A DNA stretch of 8,962 nt, taken from the NCBI GenBank assembly GCA_947057405.1, contig CAMSEJ010000083.1:1-8962 (forward strand). Reading direction: 5' to 3'. The DNA comes from an uncultured Roseburia sp. (GTDB lineage: Bacteria > Bacillota > Clostridia > Lachnospirales > Lachnospiraceae). Within the stretch, counting starts at the first letter, position 1; every line of letters begins with the position of its first letter. The translations under genes and the position numbers were made by a program. The notes beneath the pieces are model-generated. The model made no database searches and was not told where the DNA came from. It saw nothing but the letters and a program-made list of their open reading frames with translations. Of the stretch, positions 1 to 5,489 are shown one piece after another.

Positions 1-1014
1 GAGCATGGAATCGTGCCGAAGAAAAATGAAAACGGAAACGGGCGCAAGGTCGCCGTAATCGGTTCCGGCCCTGCAGGCCTTACCTGTGCAGGGGATCTGG
101 CCAGGATGGGTTATGACGTGACAATATTTGAAGCGTTGCACGAACCGGGCGGCGTGCTCATATACGGGATACCGGAGTTCCGTCTTCCGAAAGACGACGT
201 GGTGGCAAAGGAAGTGGATAATGTAAAAGCGCTTGGCGTTAAAATCGAAACAAACGTAGTAATCGGAAAAGCTACCACGATTGACGAGCTGATGGAGAAC
301 GAAGGGTTTGAAGCCGTATTTATCGGCTCGGGCGCAGGGCTTCCGCGGTTTATGGGCATCCCGGGCGAGCAGGCGAACGGCGTATTTTCCGCCAACGAGT
401 TTTTGACGCGGAATAATTTAATGAAAGCATTCCGGGAGGATTACGATACGCCGATTATGAAGGGCAAAAAAGTGGCCGTAGTCGGCGGCGGCAATGTGGC
501 GATGGACGCGGCAAGGACAGCGCTTCGTCTTGGCGCAGAAGTACATATTGTATACCGCAGGAGTGAAGCGGAGCTTCCGGCGCGTGTGGAGGAAGTGCAT
601 CATGCAAAGGAAGAGGGGATTATCTTTCACCTCTTAACAAACCCGGTAGAAATTCTGGTAGATGAAAACGGCTGGGTAAAAGGCATGACCTGCATTCAAA
701 TGGAGCTTGGAGAGCCGGATGAATCGGGGCGCAGATCTCCGGTAGAGGTGAAGGGATCGGAGTTTGAAATGGAACTGGATACGGTGATTATGTCGCTTGG
801 CACCTCGCCAAACCCACTGATTTCTTCCACGACAAAGGGGCTTGATACGAACCGCAGGAAGTGTATTGTAGCAAATGAGGAGGACGGGGCGACATCGAAG
901 CCCGGCGTATTTGCAGGCGGCGACGCCGTAACGGGGGCAGCGACGGTGATCCTTGCCATGGGCGCAGGGAAAGCGGCGGCCCAGGGTATCCATGAATATT
1001 TGTCGAAGAAATAG
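1..1014 (+). CDS. gltA: NADPH-dependent glutamate synthase small chain / NfnB-type flavoprotein, 5' end outside window
   Basis: The reading frame is open to the left edge (first visible residues EHGIVPKK), so the apparent GTG start at 13 is internal. The 337 visible residues are the two-dinucleotide-binding part of the GltD/GltA/NfnB family. An FAD-binding GSGPAG sits at visible residues 21-26, an NADPH-binding GGGNVA at 162-167 followed by YRR (typical of NADP preference), and a second FAD contact, GVFAGGDA, at 302-309. Family members are about 460 residues, so roughly 125 N-terminal residues carrying the iron-sulfur cysteines lie off the window. In Clostridia this type is annotated as homotetrameric GltA, but it is also the large subunit of the electron-bifurcating Nfn complex (NADH-dependent ferredoxin:NADP+ oxidoreductase). 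An NfnA-like gene directly upstream would favour Nfn. Family membership is secure; the choice between the two roles is open. Confidence 0.93.
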   Translation, partial: EHGIVPKKNENGNGRKVAVIGSGPAGLTCAGDLARMGYDVTIFEALHEPGGVLIYGIPEFRLPKDDVVAKEVDNVKALGVKIETNVVIGKATTIDELMENEGFEAVFIGSGAGLPRFMGIPGEQANGVFSANEFLTRNNLMKAFREDYDTPIMKGKKVAVVGGGNVAMDAARTALRLGAEVHIVYRRSEAELPARVEEVHHAKEEGIIFHLLTNPVEILVDENGWVKGMTCIQMELGEPDESGRRSPVEVKGSEFEMELDTVIMSLGTSPNPLISSTTKGLDTNRRKCIVANEEDGATSKPGVFAGGDAVTGAATVILAMGAGKAAAQGIHEYLSKK

Positions 1015-1069
1015 ACGGCAGAAGATATGTTCGATTAATCTAATATAATGGGCAAAAGCGTTGGGGCTG

Positions 1070-1088
1070 TCGGTTAATACTGATTTTT
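1070..1088 (+). terminator. weak intrinsic terminator-like hairpin after gltA
   Basis: TCGGT (1070-1074) and ACTGA (1079-1083) can pair with one G-U wobble across a TAAT loop, and five T residues follow at once. It is the first hairpin plus T-run downstream of the gltA stop. The stem is short and not GC-rich, so this is a tentative call. Confidence 0.35.
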
Positions 1089-1100
1089 AGATCCCTACCG

Positions 1101-1170
1101 TAAAATAAGCATATCCATCAAAAGCCTGCGCTTTCCGGCACATGTTCTTCTATGGGATATGCTTATTTTA
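1101..1170. repeat. perfect 16-bp inverted repeat enclosing a small nested hairpin
   Basis: The arm TAAAATAAGCATATCC (1101-1116) is repeated as its exact reverse complement at 1155-1170, with 38 bp between. Inside, AAAGC (1121-1125) and GCTTT (1130-1134) form a second small stem with a 4-nt loop. It lies between convergent genes, so it could be a bidirectional terminator or a processed 3' structure. The perfect arms and 70-bp size also resemble a very small inverted-repeat element. No target-site duplication is visible at its edges, and the stem is AT-rich, unlike a standard terminator. Confidence 0.6.
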
Positions 1171-1284
1171 TATTTATACAGACATCTGGATTTATGCTGG
1201 CAACCGCTGCATTCCGCATATTCATACAGGGTAGTTTCCGGGAAAAGGGGGGGCGGGCAGAAACCGCACACGGGGTAAAGGGGT

Positions 1285-1773
1285 CTATAAAAACCTGGCT
1301 TCCTTCAGGCAGCAGTAACGGTTCCCGTTTTCCTCGTATGTACCAAACACGCCCTGCACCACGATATCTTCCTCTGCATTAGGATAATCGTCCGGATACT
1401 GGTACTCCTCTTTTGGCTGAAATTCCAGCCCCTGTGAACAGCATTCCGAAGCATCCGGAATCAGGCAGGCAAAGTAATCTTTTCCGCTTTCCTCATCATG
1501 GTATACCGAAAATTTACCTTTTACCTTCACTGATTTCCCTTCATAATCGTCTGGTTCCACCATCATATTGTATACTTCCGAATATACCATAGTCGAGCTA
1601 AGCGCCGTCAGATCCAAATCCGCTGTCTTTTGCGTTTCCCCGGCGGCATCTGATCCAGTGGCAGACGCGCCGCCTGCGCAGCCTGCCGACGCCGCCAAAG
1701 CTGCTGCCATTACAAGCAGGGCGGCTGTTTTTTTGATACATTTCTTTTCGGAAAGACAAAATTTTTTTCTCAT
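1285..1773 (-). CDS. small Cys-containing lipoprotein, last gene of the zinc uptake operon
   Basis: The 162-residue protein starts at the ATG at 1773, which overlaps the permease stop in an ATGA and is preceded by GGAGG with a 9-nt gap. A longer in-frame form from 1926 would lie inside the permease gene and is rejected. Residues 1-31 are a signal peptide with basic N-terminus and Ala-rich core; SAGC with Cys32 fits a lipobox. After a low-complexity Ser/Thr/Asp linker, residues 58-162 look like one compact beta-rich domain: two GK/GxF strands (EGKSVKVKGKF, then IVVQGVFGTY) and an acidic segment. Cys103 and two CysCys pairs (111-112, 154-155) stand out. The pattern recalls the OB-like C-terminal part of YcgQ/UPF0703 proteins, from memory only. 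Translational coupling to the permease suggests an exported metal-handling accessory. Function not established. Confidence 0.82.
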   Translation of the reverse strand: MRKKFCLSEKKCIKKTAALLVMAAALAASAGCAGGASATGSDAAGETQKTADLDLTALSSTMVYSEVYNMMVEPDDYEGKSVKVKGKFSVYHDEESGKDYFACLIPDASECCSQGLEFQPKEEYQYPDDYPNAEEDIVVQGVFGTYEENGNRYCCLKEARFL

Positions 1774-2624
1774 TTTCTGATACCTCCAACAATAAAACCA
1801 ACAAGACAAAACAACAGGAAAACAACGATATCCACGGCAACAATAGTCGACCCCACCGGAGTCCCCGCCACAATGGAAATCAAAATTCCGGCAACGGCAC
1901 AGCAGACGGAACAAACTGCCGAGCAAACCGTAACGGAACGGAAGCTGCGAAACAGGCGCATCGCCGAAAGCGCGGGAAATATCACCAGGGCCGAAATCAA
2001 AAGGGAGCCGACCAGATTCATTGCCAGCACGATGATCATGGCTATCACAACGGCAATCAAAAGATTGCAGGCATCCGCCCCGACGCCCGTAGCTTTCGCA
2101 AAGCCCTCGTCAAACGTAACCGCAAATATTTTGTTATAAAACAAAAGAAATACCACCGTCACGGCTGCTGAAAGGGCGATACACAGCCAGACATCCGTTT
2201 TTGTCAGCGTCAGTATAGAGGTTGACCCGAACAGGGTCGTACACACATCCCCCGACAGGTTTGACGCGTCTGAAAATAAATTCATAAAAAGATACCCCAG
2301 CGCCAGTGCGCTTACCGATACCATAGCAATAGCTGCGTCCCCTTTAATTTTGGCATTCTGCCCTGCGCACAGCAGTAAAATGGCGCATGTAACCGTAAAA
2401 AACAATACCACAGGCATATCGTTTACCAGATTTATCACAGATGCAGCCGCTGTAGCGCAAAACGCCACATGGGAAAGCCCGTCCCCGATAAACGAATACC
2501 GCTTGAGCACAAGGGTTACGCCAAACAGCGAGGAGCAGAGCGCGGTCAAAACTCCTACAACCAGCGCATACTGCACAAAAGGATACTCCAGATATAATAC
2601 CAGTTTTTCCATGATACCAGTCAT
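1770..2624 (-). CDS. znuB: metal (zinc/manganese-type) ABC transporter permease, ABC-3 family
   Basis: The 284-residue protein is almost entirely hydrophobic, with about eight membrane segments, the usual size for ZnuB/AdcB/MntB permeases. Family hallmarks are GDGLSHVAF at residues 47-55, VGSLLISALVIFPALSA at 205-221, and GTPVGSTIV at 254-262. It forms the membrane channel that passes the metal delivered by the binding lipoprotein. The start at 2624 overlaps the ATPase stop as ATGA, which implies coupled translation; a second ATG four codons in has no ribosome binding site. The 3' end overlaps the next lipoprotein start by 4 bp. One oddity is four cysteines in a short stretch of a late membrane segment (234, 238, 241, 242). 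Zinc is inferred from the His-rich partner; manganese or iron cannot be excluded. Confidence 0.92.
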   Translation of the reverse strand: MTGIMEKLVLYLEYPFVQYALVVGVLTALCSSLFGVTLVLKRYSFIGDGLSHVAFCATAAASVINLVNDMPVVLFFTVTCAILLLCAGQNAKIKGDAAIAMVSVSALALGYLFMNLFSDASNLSGDVCTTLFGSTSILTLTKTDVWLCIALSAAVTVVFLLFYNKIFAVTFDEGFAKATGVGADACNLLIAVVIAMIIVLAMNLVGSLLISALVIFPALSAMRLFRSFRSVTVCSAVCSVCCAVAGILISIVAGTPVGSTIVAVDIVVFLLFCLVGFIVGGIRK

Positions 2625-3334
2625 TTTTCCACACCGCCTTCCTGTCCGGAAAACAGCTTTCCGGTTTCACTTTGCAAATATTCGTTCTTTGTCCCAAAAA
2701 ACAGATCTCTTCCAATGTGCAGGATATGGGTGGCGTAGGTAAGGACGGCCGCTATATCATGGGATATCATGATCACCGTAATAGTATCCTTTTGGTTTAG
2801 CTCCCAAATCAGGCGGTACATTTCCGCCGTCACTCTGGGATCCAGCCCGGATACAGGCTCGTCCAAAAGCAGCATTTTCCTGGTCGCGCACAAAGCCCTT
2901 GCTAAAAGCACACGCTGCTGCTGCCCGCCAGAAAGCTCTCTGTAGCATCGGTTTTGCAGGCTTTCGATTCCCATTTTCCGGATGTTTTCCTCTGCCAGAC
3001 GATTTTCCTGCCTGTTGTAAAAGGGACGCATGCCGCATCTTCCCTGACAGCCGGATAATACGATTTCTTTTACAGACGCCGGAAAATCCCTTTGCACGGC
3101 TGTCTGCTGGGGAAGGTAGCCGATTTCATTTTGTTTCAGCCCATCCCCTGTTTCAATCGTTCCTTTGAGCGGAGATTTTAGTCCAAGCACTGTTTTCAGA
3201 AGGGTGCTTTTGCCCGAGCCATTTTCTCCTACAATACACAGATAATCTCCTGGATATACCGTAAAATGCAGCCCTTCCAATATCACTTTCGCTTCATATC
3301 CTAACGCTACGTTTTCACATCTAAGCTGTGCCAT
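2621..3334 (-). CDS. znuC: metal (zinc-type) ABC transporter ATP-binding protein
   Basis: The 237-residue cytoplasmic ATPase has all nucleotide-binding motifs intact: Walker A GENGSGKS at residues 36-43, Q-loop Gln76 in LPQQ, ABC signature LSGGQ at 134-138, Walker B MLLLDEP at 154-160, and H-loop His192. The LPQQ text and the basic-aromatic stretch that follows are typical of ZnuC/AdcC/MntB-type ATPases of the zinc/manganese uptake family. GGAGG lies 7 nt before the ATG at 3334. The gene starts 11 bp after the binding-protein stop, and its own stop overlaps the permease start by 4 bp. It energises metal import. The ABC family is certain; the metal is inferred from the operon. Confidence 0.94.
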   Translation of the reverse strand: MAQLRCENVALGYEAKVILEGLHFTVYPGDYLCIVGENGSGKSTLLKTVLGLKSPLKGTIETGDGLKQNEIGYLPQQTAVQRDFPASVKEIVLSGCQGRCGMRPFYNRQENRLAEENIRKMGIESLQNRCYRELSGGQQQRVLLARALCATRKMLLLDEPVSGLDPRVTAEMYRLIWELNQKDTITVIMISHDIAAVLTYATHILHIGRDLFFGTKNEYLQSETGKLFSGQEGGVEK

Positions 3335-3345
3335 GTCCCCGCCTC

Positions 3346-4344
3346 CTATTCCAACGCATCTTTCAGCGTTTCCAGATTCTTTTCCATCACGGAAAGATAG
3401 GTCGCCCCGTTTTTTACATCTTCCGCTGTGGTTGACTGCATAGAATCCATAGATAATATCTTCTGATCCTGTCTGCCAGAACGGATATTGGACAGGATGG
3501 TATCCGCTATTTTGTTGTCAGACCCGTCTATCACAAGAATCCGGTTCAGTTTTAGTTCATCCATCTTGCCTGCAAGGAAGGTGATTGTCTCAAAGCTGGC
3601 TTCTGTTTCCGCCGAGCAGCCCAGAAAAGCCGCATAGTAAGTAAGCCCGTAATCGTCTGCCAGATACCGGAAAGGAAAGCGATCTCCGAATAGGATGTGC
3701 TTTCTGGCAGACTGATCCACTGCTTTTTGGTACTTCTCGTCCAGCCCGTTTAACTTTTCTATGTATGCAGACACATTTGACTGGTAGCTGCCCGCATGTT
3801 CCGGATCCAGTTCTCCTAACTTATCGGCAATCGTCTGGCATATGTGGCGGGTATTTTTTAAAGACAGCCAAACATGCTCGTCATACGCTTCCCCCTCTTT
3901 ATGCCCGTCGTGTGCTTCTTCCCCGTGTTCATGCGCTTCTTTTTGCATACCTTCCGCCAGTTCTTCTTCTTTGACCATATCCCCAAGCGTTTCCAGCAAA
4001 TTTACCACAACCATGTCCGGATTGGATACATCCTTCAAAGCGTCTTCTGCCCATTCGTCCGATTCTCCGCCGACATAAACAAACATATCGCAGGCGGATA
4101 TTTCCACAAGATCCTCTGCCGTCGGCTGAAAACTGTGCATATCCACCTTGTCCTCCAAAAGCATTGTAAGCTCTGCTTCTTCTGCATTCTCCCCTAAAAT
4201 TTCACGTACCCAGTCGTACTCCGGAAAAATCGTCGTAACAATTTTCAGCCTGTCTTGCCTGGGCTGTTTGGGCTGCTGTGCACACCCTGCAAAAGCGCCT
4301 GCTGCCAGAGCTGTACACATCAAATATAAAATTCTTTTTTTCAT
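3346..4344 (-). CDS. znuA: metal (probably zinc) ABC transporter substrate-binding lipoprotein
   Basis: The 332-residue lipoprotein has signal peptide and lipobox AFAGC (Cys21). It belongs to the ZnuA/AdcA cluster A-I binding proteins: IVTTIFPEYDWVREI at the N-lobe start, His70 in DMHSFQPT, a Glu/His-rich flexible loop with His138, 140, 145 and 148, then His157 in DEHVWLS. The His loop is a zinc-specific hallmark. At the usual third ligand (His in HxAFxYF) this protein reads GDRFPFRYL at 220-228, with no His; Asp221 or Arg222 falls there, so the metal site differs from the classical one. The C-lobe has AETEASFETITFL and a possible Asp273 ligand. GGAGG lies 9 nt before the ATG. It is the first gene of the znu-like operon and captures the metal outside the membrane. 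Confidence 0.92.
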   Translation of the reverse strand: MKKRILYLMCTALAAGAFAGCAQQPKQPRQDRLKIVTTIFPEYDWVREILGENAEEAELTMLLEDKVDMHSFQPTAEDLVEISACDMFVYVGGESDEWAEDALKDVSNPDMVVVNLLETLGDMVKEEELAEGMQKEAHEHGEEAHDGHKEGEAYDEHVWLSLKNTRHICQTIADKLGELDPEHAGSYQSNVSAYIEKLNGLDEKYQKAVDQSARKHILFGDRFPFRYLADDYGLTYYAAFLGCSAETEASFETITFLAGKMDELKLNRILVIDGSDNKIADTILSNIRSGRQDQKILSMDSMQSTTAEDVKNGATYLSVMEKNLETLKDALE

Positions 4345-4591
4345 TGTTCATTACCTCCAAAATTTTAAAATTAAATCCATGTTATAGCGTCCCACATTAC
4401 ATATCTTCCATAAAAAAGGGCGCAAAAATACAGAGGACATCCATTTCCCCGTTTTTAGGCATAAAAATACAAGGAATCACGGATTTTCGGCAAATTTCCG
4501 GAAAACACACATAAGCCTGCATCCTTTTAACAGATATACTGCAATCCGTACATCAAGGGGCAGACTTGATTCCTTGTTCCATAGATTTGAT
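4345..4591 (-). promoter_or_regulatory. spacer between the small membrane-protein gene and znuA; candidate control region
   Basis: This 247-bp AT-rich spacer holds no gene. Reading towards znuA, TATAAC at 4386-4381 is a fair -10 but lacks a good -35 at 16-18 bp; TTGCCG (4493-4488) 18 bp before TATTTT (4469-4464) is another weak pair. No clear intrinsic terminator follows the small gene, so its promoter could also drive the znu genes. Short symmetric sites are TTTTTA-GGCA-TAAAAA (4452-4467), AATTTTAAAATT (4361-4372) and TTTCCGGAAA (4495-4504). No classical Zur, Fur or AdcR box was recognised. Confidence 0.3.
4419..4474 (+). repeat. pair of near-identical direct repeats upstream of znuA
   Basis: GGCGCAAAAATACAGAGGA (4419-4437) and GGCATAAAAATACAAGGA (4458-4474, one base shorter in the run before AGGA) share GGC, AAAAATACA and AGGA, 39 bp apart. 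The second copy overlaps the palindrome TTTTTA-GGCA-TAAAAA. Two similarly oriented copies about four helical turns apart could be a paired protein-binding site or a small duplication. Confidence 0.4.
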
Positions 4592-4885
4592 TCAATTTGA
4601 AAGCTTGACCTTTAGGGTAACCAGAGTGATAAGCAGATTCTGCTTTGGACAGATCGGCATACAAATCAGTTCCATAAACGTTGCCGCTAAAATTCCCGCG
4701 ACGGCAACCGCTATGGACAGCGTCCCTAACGTATCTTTGCATACGCTGATTTGATAACAAACCGGACAGCTCCTGTCTGCGCAATCATGGTTTGATTCTG
4801 CTGCAACGTAGAACATGGAAAAAAGCAGAACCATCATAACGCAGATGGCCAGTACAAATGATATCGTACGTTTTTTTTCTGCCAT
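4592..4885 (-). CDS. small two-helix membrane protein with Cys/His-rich loop
   Basis: The 97-residue protein is preferred from the second ATG, at 4885: AAAGGAGG ends 7 nt before it, whereas the first ATG at 4891 is only 1 nt from the Shine-Dalgarno sequence. A short basic N-terminus precedes membrane helix 1 (about residues 8-28), then an exposed loop HDCADRSCPVC (His33, Cys35, Cys40, Cys43) with Cys49, then helix 2 (about 54-75) and Cys75 and Cys79 near its end. The HDC...CPVC cluster could bind a metal or form disulfides. The gene reads towards znuA and has its own strong promoter. Small membrane proteins of this layout beside metal transporters are familiar to me from Firmicutes genomes, but I know no assigned function. 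It is supported as a real gene by the ribosome binding site, promoter and coherent topology. Confidence 0.75.
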   Translation of the reverse strand: MAEKKRTISFVLAICVMMVLLFSMFYVAAESNHDCADRSCPVCYQISVCKDTLGTLSIAVAVAGILAATFMELICMPICPKQNLLITLVTLKVKLSN

Positions 4886-4916
4886 ATCCATTCCTCCTTT
4901 GCTTACAGCTTACTTG

Positions 4917-4989
4917 TTGATCTGTCTGAACAGTATGATCTGATCCGTACTTTCTGATTCAATACTTTACTGAACATTGCTTTCTGAAC
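4917..4989 (-). repeat. five degenerate tandem repeats of 14-15 bp in the leader of the small membrane-protein gene
   Basis: On the minus strand the leader breaks into five successive units starting GTTCAGAAAGCAAT (4989-4976), GTTCAGTAAAGTATT (4975-4961), GAATCAGAAAGTACG (4960-4946), GATCAGATCATACT (4945-4932) and GTTCAGACAGATCAA (4931-4917). All contain TCAG at nearly the same phase. They lie between the promoter -10 and the ribosome binding site, so they would be in the transcript. The unit length is one and a half helical turns. Divergent copies suggest a functional array or an old expansion. Confidence 0.6.
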
Positions 4990-5013
4990 GGAACGATTGT
5001 CCAGACATGATTT

Positions 5014-5042
5014 AGTATAACATCGTGCATTTTTAAAGTCAA
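5014..5042 (-). promoter_or_regulatory. strong sigma-70-type promoter for the small membrane-protein gene (and possibly the znu operon)
   Basis: TTGACT (-35, 5042-5037) and TATACT (-10, 5019-5014) are separated by exactly 17 bp. TG one base before the -10 gives an extended -10 element. Transcription should start near 5007, leaving a leader of about 120 nt before the ATG at 4885. This is among the best-formed promoters in the window. Confidence 0.75.
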
Positions 5043-5044
5043 TC

Positions 5045-5098
5045 TTAATTTTTTCCATCTTCCATAAGTCTTTTAGCTAATTCCCGAAAAATCTTCTA
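5045..5098 (-). other. possible C-terminal coding relic
   Basis: Between an in-frame TAG (5098-5096) and TAA (5047-5045) the minus strand reads KIFRELAKRLMEDGKN, a plausible charged helix such as ends many bacterial proteins. It has no start codon and no ribosome binding site, and lies between the NAD kinase relic and the promoter at 5042. It may be the tail of a lost gene or chance. I could not identify a family. Confidence 0.15.
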
Positions 5099-5159
5099 TA
5101 ATGAATGGGGAATTCCGCGTATCTTTGCCTTCCTAAAATTTTTACCTGTCTGTTTGATT

Positions 5160-5426
5160 TCATTCTGAATGCTCCGCCTTTTTGCTGCACAAATATATTA
5201 AGAATATATCTGCATTTTTTCTTAATGTTACCTCATCCTCTGCGCCGACGACAATACTTTTGGCGTTCAAATCGTGGGCATTGACAGACGTGATAAGGAT
5301 CATACGTGCTTTGGGATCGATAATGGGGCCGCCTGCGGATAAGCTATATCCTGTAGATCCGGTTGGGGTCGCCACAATAATCCCGTCTGCACGGAAGGTA
5401 TGCAGGTAGCCCCAGCCATTTTTCAA
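5160..5426 (-). pseudogene. nadK: NAD kinase core fragment (gene relic)
   Basis: The reading frame encodes about 88 residues containing FRADGIIVATPTGSTGYSLSAGGPIIDPKA, the unmistakable NAD kinase core: the substrate-binding TPTGST motif and the glycine-rich stretch after it. Homology runs on through MILITSVNAHDLNAKSIVVGAEDEV and then stops; the last 18 residues look unrelated. A full NadK is about 260-290 residues. Here the N-terminal catalytic GGDGT motif and the C-terminal beta-sandwich end are both missing. The only starts are a TTG at 5426 without a ribosome binding site. The frame is open upstream to the permease stop, but that stretch does not look like NadK. It is therefore a decayed or transplanted fragment, not a working kinase; the true nadK should be elsewhere in the genome. 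Confidence 0.82.
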
Positions 5427-5438
5427 ACACGCTCTAAG
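5419..5438. other. possible end of a mobile element adjoining the nadK relic
   Basis: TTTTTCAAACACGCTCTAAG on the plus strand lies exactly where recognisable NAD kinase sequence begins. It resembles sequences I recall as recurring at insertion-element or repeat ends in Lachnospiraceae genomes. No matching inverted copy occurs in this window, so this is a weak, memory-based call. Confidence 0.2.
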
Positions 5439-5457
5439 CTGCTGATTTTGTCTACAT

Positions 5458-5478
5458 AAAAATATGCTACAATAGCAT
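5458..5478 (-). terminator. intrinsic terminator of the GntR-ABC operon
   Basis: On the minus strand ATGCTA (5478-5473) and TAGCAT (5469-5464) pair perfectly across a TTG loop and are followed by ATTTTT. It lies 12 bp beyond the permease stop at 5490. The stem is only 6 bp and AT-rich, so efficiency may be modest. A GGAGG just before it would head only a three-codon frame. Confidence 0.5.
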
Positions 5479-5489
5479 TCTGCCTCCTG

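Noticed and set aside
634..993. Long antisense frames across gltA
   Set aside because: They are shadows of a strongly conserved gene; the translations are Arg/Cys/His-rich with no recognisable domain.
1044..1049. TATAAT on the plus strand after gltA
   Set aside because: No acceptable -35 at 16-18 bp and no plus-strand gene downstream.
1774..1926. In-frame 51-residue N-terminal extension of the small lipoprotein
   Set aside because: It lies wholly within the permease gene, would place a Cys/Arg-rich stretch before the signal peptide, and the ATG at 1773 has a proper GGAGG and an ATGA overlap.
4552..4570. ATCAAG/CTTGAT hairpin after the small membrane-protein gene as a terminator
   Set aside because: The 6-bp stem has no following T-run on the minus strand.
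4527..4784. 85-codon minus-strand frame overlapping the small membrane-protein gene
   Set aside because: Its translation has no membrane or domain character, no ribosome binding site is seen, and the overlapping frame has a promoter, Shine-Dalgarno site and coherent topology.
5096..5101. TATAAT on the plus strand
   Set aside because: No -35 partner and no plus-strand gene follows; the spacer is AT-rich so such hexamers occur by chance.
5193..5209. ATATATT-AAG-AATATAT inverted repeat near the end of the nadK relic
   Set aside because: It is only 7 bp of pure A/T, likely by chance, with no T-run to make a terminator.
5464..5487. GGAGG followed by ATG after the permease stop, as a possible start of an intact nadK
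   Set aside because: The frame meets a stop after three codons, and the ATG forms part of the terminator stem.
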